From: CAZJVD01 sp964549505
GTDB lineage: Bacteria; Bdellovibrionota; UBA1018; CAZJVD01
Assembly: GCA_964549505.1 (NCBI GenBank)
Contig: CAZJVD010000013.1
Coordinates: 1-64,000 of the forward strand
Length of the DNA: 64,000 nucleotides
Reading direction: 5' to 3'
Of this stretch, positions 49,966 to 58,584 are shown one piece after another. How positions within the stretch are numbered: position 1 is the first letter of the stretch; each line of letters begins with the position of its first letter. Made by a program: the position numbers and the translations under genes. The notes beneath the pieces are model-generated. The model did no database searches. It was given only the letters and a program-made list of their open reading frames with translations, and was not told the DNA's origin.

Positions 49966-51837
49966 TTAACCGCCACCCAACAGAATGGCGACACGATATG
50001 TGATCCAAGCCGCGACATAGGCAAACGCTGTAAGAATCACCACAGTGAACAAAGTCCACCGCCAAGAAGCTGTCTCCCGACGGATGACGGCGACTGTCGC
50101 AAGGCACTGGGGAGCAAAAACAAACCAAGCTAAAAGACTCAGCGCTGTCGCGAGCGTCCATGAGCTAGCGAGCACATCGTGAAGCGCGCCTTCGGATTCT
50201 TGTTCTACCGAATAAACAGTCCCCAGTGCGCTCACGAGCACTTCACGAGCTGCAAATCCAGGAATCAAAGCTAAGGAGATCTTCCAATCAAAGCCAATCG
50301 GTCGCATCACCGGCTCAAGAAAATGCCCCATGCGACCGGCAACCGAATGCTCAATCGCTGCTCCAGATGAAACGGCGCCTTCTGGCTTCGGATAACTGGC
50401 CAGAAACCAAAGAATCACCGAAAGACTCAAAATCACGGTTCCCGCGCGCCGAATAAAAATCTTTCCGCGCTCAAAAAGTCCGAGCGCAATGTTGCGTACC
50501 GACGGCAAGCGATACGACGGCAACTCAAGCATGAGTGGTGCTGGCGGTCCCTTGAGAACACTGCGCTTAAGAATCCAAGCAAGACCCAAGGCTCCGACGA
50601 TTCCCGCCACGTACAAACCAAACAGAACTAAACCTTGCAGCTGAAACCCTCCAAGCACGGTTCGGCCAGGAATAAACGCTGCAATCAGAAGTGCGTAGAC
50701 AGGTAAGCGCGCGGAACACGTCATCAAGGGTGCAACAGCGATGGTTGCAAGACGATCACGTCGGTTCTCGATTGTTCGTGTCGCCATGATGCCTGGAATC
50801 GCACAGGCAAACGACGAAAGTAACGGAATGAATGCGCGTCCATGCAGGCCAACACTCGCCATGAGACGATCCATCAGAAACGCAGCACGAGCCATGTATC
50901 CCGTATCTTCCAGGACAAGAATGGCGGCGAATAAAATTAGAATTTGCGGGAGAAAAACGATCACCGCACCGACTCCAGCAATCACACCATCAACAATAAG
51001 ATCGCGAAAGGCTCCAGCGGGTGCATGATTGGAGATAAGCGCCGACAACCAACCGACCATCGCTTCAATTCCGTCCTGTAAGGGACTCGCGAGTGTGAAT
51101 AACGCCTGAAACACAAAGAGCAACACGACTGCTAAAATCAAGAATCCCCAAACGGGGTGCAGAAGCACCCGATCGAGGCGATCGGTCCAGACCGAAGGAC
51201 TCGGAAGCCGACGAGCCGAAGCCGCTAAGATCGCATCAACCCGGTTGTACCGCGCATGAACCGCTTCGGCGTCCAGCCGCACCTCGCGAATCTTCTGCGT
51301 CGCTACAGCCTGACTTCGTTGCGTAAAAACAGCGTGCTCCACGCGCTCAATAAGATCTTTGATCCCGCCGCCTTTGACAGCAACGGTCGGCACGACCGGA
51401 ATACCCAGCTCACTCTGCAAGCGGGCGACATCAAGATCCATTCCGCGCCCCTGCGCGAGATCCATCATGTTTAACGCTAGAACGACGGGAATTCCTGTCT
51501 CGCTGACTTCGAGCACCAGTCGCAAACTGCGCTCGAGACCGGTCGCATCGGCCACGGCCAACAACACATCAGGCACGCCGACATCTTTGCGGTGATTGAG
51601 TAAAACATCGCGCGTGATCGTCTCATCCGGCGATCGCGGATCAAGACTGTATGTCCCCGGCAAATCCAAAATGCGAATCCTGAGGCCACTCGCCGTCTCA
51701 ATAAACCCTTCTTTGCGTTCGACCGTAACACCGGCGTAGTTTGCAACACGCTGGCGTGAGCCCGTGAGAGCGTTGAAGAGCGATGTCTTTCCGCAGTTCG
51801 GCGCGCCCGCTAGTGCAACAATCGGCCCGTTTTCCAT
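49966..51837 (-). CDS. feoB: ferrous iron transporter B (GTPase permease)
   Basis: 623 residues from ATG 51837. The N-terminal G domain has G1 GAPNCGKTSLFNALTG, G3 DLPGTYSL with SPDE, and G4 NMMD. The membrane part has the two Gate regions with Cys: GRAFIPLLSSFACAIPGIMAT and GFAAREVLVSALGTVYS. FeoB brings Fe2+ across the inner membrane. It lies just downstream of feoA (gap of one base) and the ArsR-type gene on the same strand. Confidence 0.96.
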   Translation of the reverse strand: MENGPIVALAGAPNCGKTSLFNALTGSRQRVANYAGVTVERKEGFIETASGLRIRILDLPGTYSLDPRSPDETITRDVLLNHRKDVGVPDVLLAVADATGLERSLRLVLEVSETGIPVVLALNMMDLAQGRGMDLDVARLQSELGIPVVPTVAVKGGGIKDLIERVEHAVFTQRSQAVATQKIREVRLDAEAVHARYNRVDAILAASARRLPSPSVWTDRLDRVLLHPVWGFLILAVVLLFVFQALFTLASPLQDGIEAMVGWLSALISNHAPAGAFRDLIVDGVIAGVGAVIVFLPQILILFAAILVLEDTGYMARAAFLMDRLMASVGLHGRAFIPLLSSFACAIPGIMATRTIENRRDRLATIAVAPLMTCSARLPVYALLIAAFIPGRTVLGGFQLQGLVLFGLYVAGIVGALGLAWILKRSVLKGPPAPLMLELPSYRLPSVRNIALGLFERGKIFIRRAGTVILSLSVILWFLASYPKPEGAVSSGAAIEHSVAGRMGHFLEPVMRPIGFDWKISLALIPGFAAREVLVSALGTVYSVEQESEGALHDVLASSWTLATALSLLAWFVFAPQCLATVAVIRRETASWRWTLFTVVILTAFAYVAAWITYRVAILLGGG

Positions 51838-51838
51838 C

Positions 51839-52081
51839 TCACTGCTCCTGTACTTCAACCCAGACGAGATCGGCTTCGGCTTTCCGAAGCGCGACGATCG
51901 ACCCACGAATACGGTACGAACACGGATCCGCAAACCACGGTCCCTCGATCAATTTTTCAATCGCAGAACCATCTTGGAATCCCATATCCAAAAGGCGCTT
52001 GGCCCAACTCGTTTCTTCGAGTTTTCGCACCCGTCCTCGTTGTCCAATCTTTAGTTCACTCAAACGCAAAACACCGCTCAC
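51839..52081 (-). CDS. feoA: ferrous iron transport protein A
   Basis: 80-residue SH3-like protein. LRLSELKIGQRGRVRKLE, WAKRLLDMGFQDGSAI and YRIRGSIVALRKAEADLVWV match FeoA, which binds the cytoplasmic part of FeoB. The start follows the ArsR-type stop directly (52082/52081), so the three genes form one translational unit. ATG 52081 is supported by that adjacency. Confidence 0.93.
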   Translation of the reverse strand: MSGVLRLSELKIGQRGRVRKLEETSWAKRLLDMGFQDGSAIEKLIEGPWFADPCSYRIRGSIVALRKAEADLVWVEVQEQ

Positions 52082-52444
52082 TCAAGTGCTCCTCATGAAA
52101 TCTTTGACGTGTTCGAGACCCTCTTTGAGAAGACGATCAATGTGCTCGTCGTCTAATCGGTAAAAAACCTCGCGCCCCTGTTTGCGTGCGTTCACGAGAT
52201 GAAGATTTCGTAACGTGCGCAAATGATGACTCACGGCCGGCTGGCTCATGGCCAGCGTCTCTGCAAGCGCACCGACCGAAATCTCTCCGTGCGAAAGAGA
52301 CCAAACGATGCGAACACGCGATGTATCGCCTAACGCTTGAAAGGTTTCGGCCAACCGTTCGAATACTTCACGGCCCGTATAAGGACGTTGGCTAAGGTGA
52401 TTTCGTAACTTAGATGCGGTCTTATAAGAGGACCGAGCAATCAT
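52082..52444 (-). CDS. ArsR/SmtB-family transcriptional regulator of the feo operon
   Basis: 120 residues. Winged helix-turn-helix of the ArsR family: RLAETFQALGDTSRVRIVWSL, SVGALAETLAMSQPAVSHHL, RTLRNLHLVNARKQGREVFY, and the C-terminal helix IDRLLKEGLEHV. No CxC-type metal site is seen in the recognition helix; a His-rich alpha5-type site (DEHIDRL, EHVKD) is possible. Being the first gene of the feo unit, it probably represses its own operon and senses iron or another metal. A palindrome overlaps its start codon (see 52442-52463). Confidence 0.88.
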   Translation of the reverse strand: MIARSSYKTASKLRNHLSQRPYTGREVFERLAETFQALGDTSRVRIVWSLSHGEISVGALAETLAMSQPAVSHHLRTLRNLHLVNARKQGREVFYRLDDEHIDRLLKEGLEHVKDFMRST

Positions 52445-52463
52445 ATAAATGAATGTTTATGTG
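52442..52463. promoter_or_regulatory. candidate ArsR/SmtB operator at the feo operon start
   Basis: CATATAAA and TTTATGTG are arranged as an inverted repeat about a 6-base centre, with 7 of 8 positions matching. The 22-base footprint and AT-rich flanks resemble SmtB/ArsR operators. It overlaps the start codon of the regulator, which would allow autoregulation of the operon. No footprint is known here. Confidence 0.5.
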
Positions 52464-52558
52464 TTTATAAGTCCGCCGTCAACAGCAATTGCGAAGCATC
52501 AAAAACCCTTGCTCCTATAAGGCTTTAAACGATACATTCAGGCTGATCGGGGGAATTT

Positions 52559-53743
52559 ATGCTCAACGCAAGGACACGCGTTTTGTTCGTTGTCATCGCA
52601 CTGTGCTCGATGGCTTTTCTTTCCATTTTCAAGGCTCAGGGCCAAGATGGTGGGCTACCAGACTCCGAACTGATTCCTGGTTTACGCCTGATTGAAACCG
52701 ACGAAGGCGAAGTCGAATGGATGAATCAAGAAGATATCTTCAACTTGATTCGACAGTCGCATCGGCGCGGCGTGTGCGGCAGCTTCTTTGACGTCACCGA
52801 TTATCCAGAATTGGACTTAGGTTCCTTGCCGGATGTATCGGTCATCCTTGATGAAGACAGCCTCTTTGAAAACACGACCGAAGTGGAAGACTTGCTGGGT
52901 CTCATCAACACAGAGAACGTACTCGAGACCGTTTCAGAACTCAGTCAATTCCATAATCGGTACTACGAATCCGATGAAGGTGTTGCAGCCGCCGAATGGC
53001 TACGCGATCGATGGACGAGCTACGCCAACGGGCGCTCCGATATCAAGGTCGAATTGTTTCAGCATGCATTTCGCCAGCCGTCCGTTATCGCAACCATCGA
53101 AGGAACCGAACTTCCTGACGAGTACGTCATCATCGGCGGTCATTTGGATTCGATCAACCAGGGTTGGATTTTCAGCAAAAGAAAAACAGCACCCGGCGCG
53201 GACGATGACGCCTCCGGTACGGCTACCGTCACCGAGACATTCCGCGTTCTTGCCGAAGGATTGTTTCGACCGAAGCGCTCGGTGGTTTTCATGGCCTATG
53301 CGGGCGAAGAAGTCGGTCTGCGCGGCAGCCAGGACATTTCACGCAGTTTCCGTGAAGCAGGCCGCAAAGTTGCCGGCGTTATCCAGTTCGACATGACGCT
53401 CGCTCCAGGAAAAGAGCGAAAGATCACCATGATCCGCGACCACGTCGACGAGGGACTCTCAAACCTCGTAGAACGCTTGATTGACCAGTATGTTCACATC
53501 GAGTGGGATCGCGAAACCTGTGGTTATGCCTGCAGTGATCATGCGAGTTGGACCAAAGCTGGTTATCCATCGGCCATGCCGTTTGAAGCGCCGATGAAAG
53601 AGATGAACCATGACATTCATTCCGAAAGAGACACCATCAACCATCCTGACGGATCACCGAAGTTAGATTTTGAGTTTGGTGTTCACTTCGTACAGCTGGG
53701 TGTCGCCTTTGCGGCTGAGCTATCAAACGTTAAGGCGCTGTAA
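52559..53743 (+). CDS. secreted M28 family metallopeptidase (leucyl aminopeptidase-like)
   Basis: 394 residues with a signal peptide (VLFVVIALCSMAFLSIF then AQGQ). A propeptide of about 100 residues precedes the M28 catalytic domain: IIGGHLDSIN (H, D), PGADDDASGTATVTE (bridging D), AYAGEEVGLRGS (catalytic EE), FDMT (D) and MNHDIHSERDT (H). All five zinc ligands of the di-zinc exopeptidase are visible. GGGGGA precedes ATG 52559. It is divergent from the feo operon. It likely degrades peptides outside the cell. Confidence 0.92.
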   Translation: MLNARTRVLFVVIALCSMAFLSIFKAQGQDGGLPDSELIPGLRLIETDEGEVEWMNQEDIFNLIRQSHRRGVCGSFFDVTDYPELDLGSLPDVSVILDEDSLFENTTEVEDLLGLINTENVLETVSELSQFHNRYYESDEGVAAAEWLRDRWTSYANGRSDIKVELFQHAFRQPSVIATIEGTELPDEYVIIGGHLDSINQGWIFSKRKTAPGADDDASGTATVTETFRVLAEGLFRPKRSVVFMAYAGEEVGLRGSQDISRSFREAGRKVAGVIQFDMTLAPGKERKITMIRDHVDEGLSNLVERLIDQYVHIEWDRETCGYACSDHASWTKAGYPSAMPFEAPMKEMNHDIHSERDTINHPDGSPKLDFEFGVHFVQLGVAFAAELSNVKAL

Positions 53744-54611
53744 TCGCTGTCAGGATCTGCGCGAGCTCTGCGTGAACCCATTCAGCCTTGGTCAGTAAAG
53801 CGTTGTAGCGATCGAGTACAGCAAACTCCCAACCGCTCTCGCCACGATCAAGAATCGCCGCCAACCGGTCGCTCCCGCCCTTCGGACCGAGCTTTGCCAC
53901 ATGATCGCTTCCAAACCGTTCGACCAAGAACGTCTCGAACGCTGGTATCTGATCTCTACTCCACGCTCGCCCGACAACACCGACGAGCTCCCAGTGAATC
54001 CGGCCGTCACTTCGAACACCCGACAACCGTCTCGCGCGCAATAAGCTCAGCGCTCTGGCTAAATCCTCCGGGCACCGCGCGACCGCAGCCCAGTGATCAT
54101 CGCGATACACGGGCATACAGCCATGCTCGATCGCCACCGCGAGCAGTCGAATCTCGGACGAAACAGTAACGTCTAACCAGTGTGAAAAATTCTGCAGATT
54201 CAAACTCGATTGTGAAACAAACGAATCCTGTGACAGCGGAACATGCGAAGCGACTGACGCCAACTGTTGTTCGCTGACCTTCAAACGGTCACGCAGACTC
54301 TTTCGCACTAACCCCGCCCAAGCATCCGCCGGAACAGCTTCGCCAGCACGAACTGCTTTCACAAACCTTTCAACTTCGCCCGTAACCGTTTCTAACTGTT
54401 GGATGTGCTGACGAAACACTTTCGGAAGACTTCCCGCTAAAGAAGCGTCTGCGTCCGATGTCCCCGCCAAGAACCAAGAGACCCCCGGCATGCGTGCGAT
54501 CGCCCGCGCACAACGACTCACGCGATCCATACCAAACGGCGCTGACACGGCCGCCTGTGATCCACCGGTGGTTATAAGTATGCAAAATATAAAGAGATTC
54601 CTAACTTTCAA
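53730..54611 (-). CDS. secreted protein, unknown
   Basis: 293 residues from TTG 54611, supported by GAGGGTGG ahead and by a signal peptide (KVRNLFIFCILITTGGSQAAVSA). An ATG at 54641 would add ten polar residues. The mature domain is helical: VFRQHIQQLETVTGEVERFV, LVRKSLRDRLKVSEQQLAS, CARAIARMPG and CMPVYRDDHW and ARCPEDLA. Four cysteines may pair. No family recognised. It ends in the convergent M28 gene (14-base overlap). Lies 40 bases after the next unknown gene. Confidence 0.6.
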   Translation of the reverse strand: MKVRNLFIFCILITTGGSQAAVSAPFGMDRVSRCARAIARMPGVSWFLAGTSDADASLAGSLPKVFRQHIQQLETVTGEVERFVKAVRAGEAVPADAWAGLVRKSLRDRLKVSEQQLASVASHVPLSQDSFVSQSSLNLQNFSHWLDVTVSSEIRLLAVAIEHGCMPVYRDDHWAAVARCPEDLARALSLLRARRLSGVRSDGRIHWELVGVVGRAWSRDQIPAFETFLVERFGSDHVAKLGPKGGSDRLAAILDRGESGWEFAVLDRYNALLTKAEWVHAELAQILTAITAP

Positions 54612-54651
54612 GCAGCCACCCTCGTCATATGAATGCGCCATGTTAATACTC

Positions 54652-55842
54652 TTACAGAGACTCCGCAACCTTAAAAGGGAGAGCCGCCCATCGCGCCTCA
54701 AAAGCACCATATTCCTGATCCAGTAACCGCCGAAAACCACCCGACGTCACCATTCGGCGTGTCCGAGCAGGCGCTTCGCCGAGAACCTTTTCGAGCCCTC
54801 CACGCACCGTCTCGCTCATCCCCTTCACTGCTCGGGCGTATCCCACCGGTGCGTCGGACGGATCCGTCTCAAAACAACGCAACCAATACGTCGCCAGCTC
54901 ATCCACCAAGAGACCGAGCTCACGCGCCGAGAGGTCGCGCCCAAGCTTCGTTCCCCACGCATCGAAGAATGGGCCAAGCCCCAAAAGGTGCGCGCGAGAT
55001 CTCCGCAAGAATTTTAGTTTTCGTAATGGATAATGACGATGATTCTCACGAGCGAGGTCACGCTTATAGATCATCGCAGCAGCTTCGAGCTCTTTCGCAA
55101 CCGAAGCAAAAAGGGGCTTCGTGATCTGGCCCACTTTGTAAACCGCTTTTCGAAGGGGGTCTTCTGTCGGAAGAGCCCAAAGATCAATCACCCGATCCAG
55201 ATCTCCGGAGTTGTGCGCCCAAAGCGCGGCGGCCTTGAGAAACCCGATTCCGTCACGACTACGAAACAATGAAGCCACGAGTTCCGATTCGCGAACGACT
55301 TCTCCAACGACCGCATCATAGATCGCATCCTTGAGAACAACATTCTTTCGCAAACAGGCAGCATAGGCAGGAACGGCGATCGTCAACCACTCGCCATCGT
55401 GCCCCGAAAGCACATGACCAGTCTTTGTGTCGCGGACCCAACGTTCGGACACCTGTTTCGAATCCCAGCTACGTGCATCGAGCGCAAAGCTCGCGAGCGC
55501 GTGGATCAGCTCGGGAGCATCCTTTTCATCGAGCGCCGCGAACCAAAGTTTGTGTCGAATGTGCACATCAAAATCCGTAGGTACGAACGTCGCAACCGTC
55601 GAGAAATGTGCCGCATAGAGCAGCTGAAAATATTCTAGGAAATCGCAAGACTGCTCCGGATCCCGTTGCAAAATCTCCCCGCAAGGACTCGCGAGAAACT
55701 CCGGCTGATCAAAAAGAAAATCTGCAGTGTTACGAATCTGCTCATGCACCAACCGAGGCAGTACGCCACGTCTTCCGTCGGACAGATAGGTGCGGTTGAG
55801 GGTATTCTCAGAAACCGAAAGCACGGGAGCGCCAACCAGCAA
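54652..55842 (-). CDS. unknown protein
   Basis: 396 residues, mostly helical, apparently without signal peptide or membrane span, so probably cytoplasmic or exported by another route. Features seen: LYAAHFSTVATFVPTDFDVH, DARSWDSKQVSERWV, YKVGQITKPLFASVAKELEA, and an Arg-rich end with RTRRMVTSGGFRRLLDQE. No domain is recognised. Its start overlaps the upstream lipoprotein gene by 35 bases. The neighbour gene at 53730 follows in the same direction, suggesting an operon of three unknown envelope-associated genes. Confidence 0.55.
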   Translation of the reverse strand: MLVGAPVLSVSENTLNRTYLSDGRRGVLPRLVHEQIRNTADFLFDQPEFLASPCGEILQRDPEQSCDFLEYFQLLYAAHFSTVATFVPTDFDVHIRHKLWFAALDEKDAPELIHALASFALDARSWDSKQVSERWVRDTKTGHVLSGHDGEWLTIAVPAYAACLRKNVVLKDAIYDAVVGEVVRESELVASLFRSRDGIGFLKAAALWAHNSGDLDRVIDLWALPTEDPLRKAVYKVGQITKPLFASVAKELEAAAMIYKRDLARENHRHYPLRKLKFLRRSRAHLLGLGPFFDAWGTKLGRDLSARELGLLVDELATYWLRCFETDPSDAPVGYARAVKGMSETVRGGLEKVLGEAPARTRRMVTSGGFRRLLDQEYGAFEARWAALPFKVAESL

Positions 55843-57142
55843 GTCGTGAATTCAGAAGCTCGAGCGCCCGCCCCCCTGGCTTCGCACGAGCTACAGAACG
55901 TTTCGAAATTTGAAACCCAATCGTGATCTCCCCAAAAACCGGGACGTTCACATGTTCAGTGAAGTCGTAGACGCTTTCGGCGTTGTCGGTCAACAGATCG
56001 ACGAAGTTCTTCACAGGATGTTTGACCGTTTTTGACAGCACGAGAACATCCTTCGAAGGTTCGACGCTATTGAGATCGATCAAGATAATACGAAACGTCA
56101 GATCATCACGCGAAGTCTCGTAGGCAGGAATACGCGACGCGCGCGCCTCTTTCGAAGGAGCATAGTCGATTCCAGCCGGAAGCTCCCAAAATCCATTGCC
56201 GTCCGCCGCAGCCACCAACGGCTCCGGATGTCCCTGAAACTGAAATTCTTCACTCCAGCTCAAGAGAGGCAAGATCTGCGAAACTTCTTCAGCACTCGGT
56301 CGCAGACGCTGGATGTAGAGAACCATAGGTTCGATCTCGTATTCCCCATCGCGTTTTGGTTTTAGAAGTAATGGAGCAAATGCTCGATCGTCCTGAGCTC
56401 GTTCTTCGAGATCTTTCATGACGGTTTCAATATTCGCCGGTTTACGAATCGCTGTCGGAGACGTGCTATCCACCCAGCTCACCCGAAATTTCATACTCCA
56501 GGAATCGCCCGATCCAGTCATCGTGCCCGCTTCCGTAAAGTCCCATCCACCTTCGGCATTGGCGTGTGCCTGATCCAATGGCAGATCTCCGGCAGGCCCG
56601 TGAAATACGAGATCGTTCGGGTCATTGTCTAGGTCGACAAGCGTGATGATGGGATTGAGTAACTTACGATCGAACTGTTCCGACGGAATCGGAATCGAGC
56701 GAGCATACGTCCGTTTTCTCGGGTCGGCATTGAACGGAACTCCGCTGTCCACTTCCCACTCCGTAAAGCCCGTCGCTAAAAACGTCTCAGGTTCACTGAT
56801 AGTGTCTCCAAAGCTCCAATGGAGAATCGGAACAATATTGCCATGCCCGGTACTGTCGCCGTCGTCAGGGATCGTCAGCTCAATGAGTTCGAGAACCGGA
56901 ACCGCCGTCGCGGGACGCTGTTCACTACGCTGCGCATGTGCATCTCCCTCGTCCTGCTTCACAGGAGGTTCTTCCATCGGACGACCGCGAATATCACTTT
57001 CGGTTTGTTCCGGCCGAGTCGCACCCGACGTTGAACGAGTGCCTGCACCCGTCTTCGAACGTTCCGCTCCGCAACCGGCGAGAAGCACTCCCCCAGTCAG
57101 CAAGATGCCAAAAAGCCGAAACAATCCACTCCGTCTCACCAT
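55808..57142 (-). CDS. lipoprotein with Asp/Pro-rich repeats, unknown
   Basis: 444 residues. Lipobox VLLAGC, Cys24, then a low-complexity linker (GAGTRSTSGATRPEQTESDI). Two similar halves follow: each has LELIELTIPDDGD or LSWSEEFQFQ start, GILHWSFGDTIS, and VFHGPAGDLP/EVVLSKTV-like elements with LVDLDNDPNDLVFHG and LIDLNSVEPSKDVLVLSKT. This suggests a tandem-domain extracellular adhesin or enzyme scaffold. Another repeated element is PSKEARASRIPAYETSRDDL against PRKRTYARSIPIPSEQFD. No family is known. About 250 bases without a gene lie upstream, up to 57398. Confidence 0.6.
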   Translation of the reverse strand: MVRRSGLFRLFGILLTGGVLLAGCGAERSKTGAGTRSTSGATRPEQTESDIRGRPMEEPPVKQDEGDAHAQRSEQRPATAVPVLELIELTIPDDGDSTGHGNIVPILHWSFGDTISEPETFLATGFTEWEVDSGVPFNADPRKRTYARSIPIPSEQFDRKLLNPIITLVDLDNDPNDLVFHGPAGDLPLDQAHANAEGGWDFTEAGTMTGSGDSWSMKFRVSWVDSTSPTAIRKPANIETVMKDLEERAQDDRAFAPLLLKPKRDGEYEIEPMVLYIQRLRPSAEEVSQILPLLSWSEEFQFQGHPEPLVAAADGNGFWELPAGIDYAPSKEARASRIPAYETSRDDLTFRIILIDLNSVEPSKDVLVLSKTVKHPVKNFVDLLTDNAESVYDFTEHVNVPVFGEITIGFQISKRSVARAKPGGRALELLNSRLAGWRSRAFGF

Positions 57143-57398
57143 GAAGCATTGGGTATAGCGAGGCCTGTGCTTTGAGTCAAATCTGAGAGATTAGGAGCGA
57201 TTGCGTTGCACTTGAAGCTATGGGATTTATTCGATTCGAGGAGGGGGGAGATGCAAAGAAGTCCAAAGTCCCAAAGCTCATTTTTGCATACACTCGCATA
57301 GAGATTCAAATGCCTCAGGTCACTTATTCGCACGATCTGAAGGATGCAGCGTGAAACCAACTCTCAGCGCGCAGGGAATGAAAGGGCGATTCATCCAC

Positions 57399-57755
57399 CT
57401 ACTTAAAATCCGTCACTGTTTCAGTTCGCAGTGGTTTTTCATATTCCCATACGACAACGGACACACCGTCGCCTGATAACGAAACTTCCTGGCAGCAGCC
57501 CGAAATCCGATCTGACTTCTTTACGCTTCGGTCTTGATTTGAGACTTTCCAAACTCGAAACCCTGGATCGTTATTGGGTCTATCCCAGACGACCACAAAG
57601 CAAGTCTGACCATCGATGCTCACAGCGCATCTGTCTTGAAATGCCTCGTCCGATACGTTCTCTGGAAAATACCCGCCTATGACATGAATATCGGCAATGT
57701 TATAGGGCGAGCCCATATGTATATCAACCAGGCCAGAAAAACGGATTTTGTACAT
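57399..57755 (-). CDS. unknown protein, possible C-terminal piece of a broken gene
   Basis: 118 residues from ATG 57755, with GAGGAG 11 bases ahead. It starts YKIRFSGLVDIHMGSPYNIA and is beta-rich, with CC in ISGCCQEVSLSGDG. The frame also runs open upstream (to 57896 and beyond) as the continuation, in another frame, of the decayed M48 peptidase gene. So this may be a short independent gene or the displaced C-terminus of that peptidase. No family is recognised. Confidence 0.4.
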   Translation of the reverse strand: MYKIRFSGLVDIHMGSPYNIADIHVIGGYFPENVSDEAFQDRCAVSIDGQTCFVVVWDRPNNDPGFRVWKVSNQDRSVKKSDRISGCCQEVSLSGDGVSVVVWEYEKPLRTETVTDFK

Positions 57756-57918
57756 TAGAATGCGATCTCCTCTAATACTTCTTCGAGAGGCACGCCTTCC
57801 GGTATGAAGAACTGGTGCCCAGAACCTCCCGAAATTTTTCCGGCGTACCCACTTACTGGCTCTTTGAGCCTGATAAACTATTTCTCCTTCGCGCATGGCC
57901 CCCTTAAAAACACGACCT

Positions 57919-58287
57919 TCAAAATCTGGTCGATATTTTTCGGGAAGATCGGGAAGCTCTCTCGTTTGTCTCCACTTGAACTTGATGGTGAATTTCGTGC
58001 CCGATCAAACAGGCCAACTCAGCTTTGCTCTCCATGAAACCGAGCATTCCTAGAGTTATGACAATAGCTCCGCCCAATTCGGACACGGCCTGCACAACCG
58101 GCGTATCGATGATCGTGAAATCCACAGAACTAACACCTGACTGAACGCTGACTTTCTTTCCTACTGATGAAACATAGCCCCGCAGAGCTTCGTCATGGAG
58201 AATCTTCCAATGTTCAATTCGGTTTGATTCCTCTTTTAAGAAGAGTGCGTCCTTTGCATCTCGGATGACCGAGCATAAAAATAAAAC
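57919..58287 (-). pseudogene. decayed M48 zinc metalloprotease
   Basis: The open frame between 58287 and 57919 encodes the N-terminal and catalytic start of an M48 peptidase: EALRGYVSSVGKKVSVQS, VDFTIIDTPVVQAVSELGGA, IVITLGMLGFMESKAELACL, and the zinc site GHEIHH. It has no ATG and the upstream frame is broken: a signal-peptide-like stretch (SGFVIGLSFIFMLG) exists in another frame. After HEIHHQVQVE the frame leaves M48 homology, and a different frame carries on. The third ligand (ExxxD) is missing. Frameshifts at both ends mark a pseudogene. It sits 190 bases from tRNA-Ser. Confidence 0.65.
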
Positions 58288-58478
58288 TCAGACCGATGAC
58301 GAAGCCACTTTTTATGGAGGTGGACATTGAAGTGCGTATTAGCAGAATTTAAGCCAACGCGGTCGAGATCATGAATATTCTTGATCGCTTAGAGCATTCA
58401 AACGACCACTTATTGGCAGACTAAAAACCCCTGCCATTCTCAGATAACTCGTTGTATTCAGACAGTACGCAATTTCAA

Positions 58479-58568
58479 GGAGAGGTGGGTGAGTGGTTGA
58501 AACCGCACGCCTCGAAAGCGTGTTTGGTGTAAAAGCCAACGAGAGTTCGAATCTCTCCCTCTCCGCCA
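58479..58568 (+). tRNA. tRNA-Ser (anticodon CGA)
   Basis: Ninety bases including encoded CCA. Acceptor arms GGAGAGG (58479-58485) and CCTCTCC. Anticodon arm CACGC-CTCGAAA-GCGTG, anticodon CGA, reading UCG codons. A long variable arm (TTTGGTGTAAAAGCCAACG) is typical of serine tRNAs. T arm GAGAG-TTCGAAT-CTCTC. A short T-run follows. The flanking leftward genes are accessory-like, and tRNA ends often serve as integration sites. Confidence 0.96.
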
Positions 58569-58584
58569 TTTTTAAAACTCAGAT

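Noticed and set aside
58369..58569. Open frame on the minus strand across the tRNA
   Set aside because: It is the reverse complement of tRNA-Ser and not coding.
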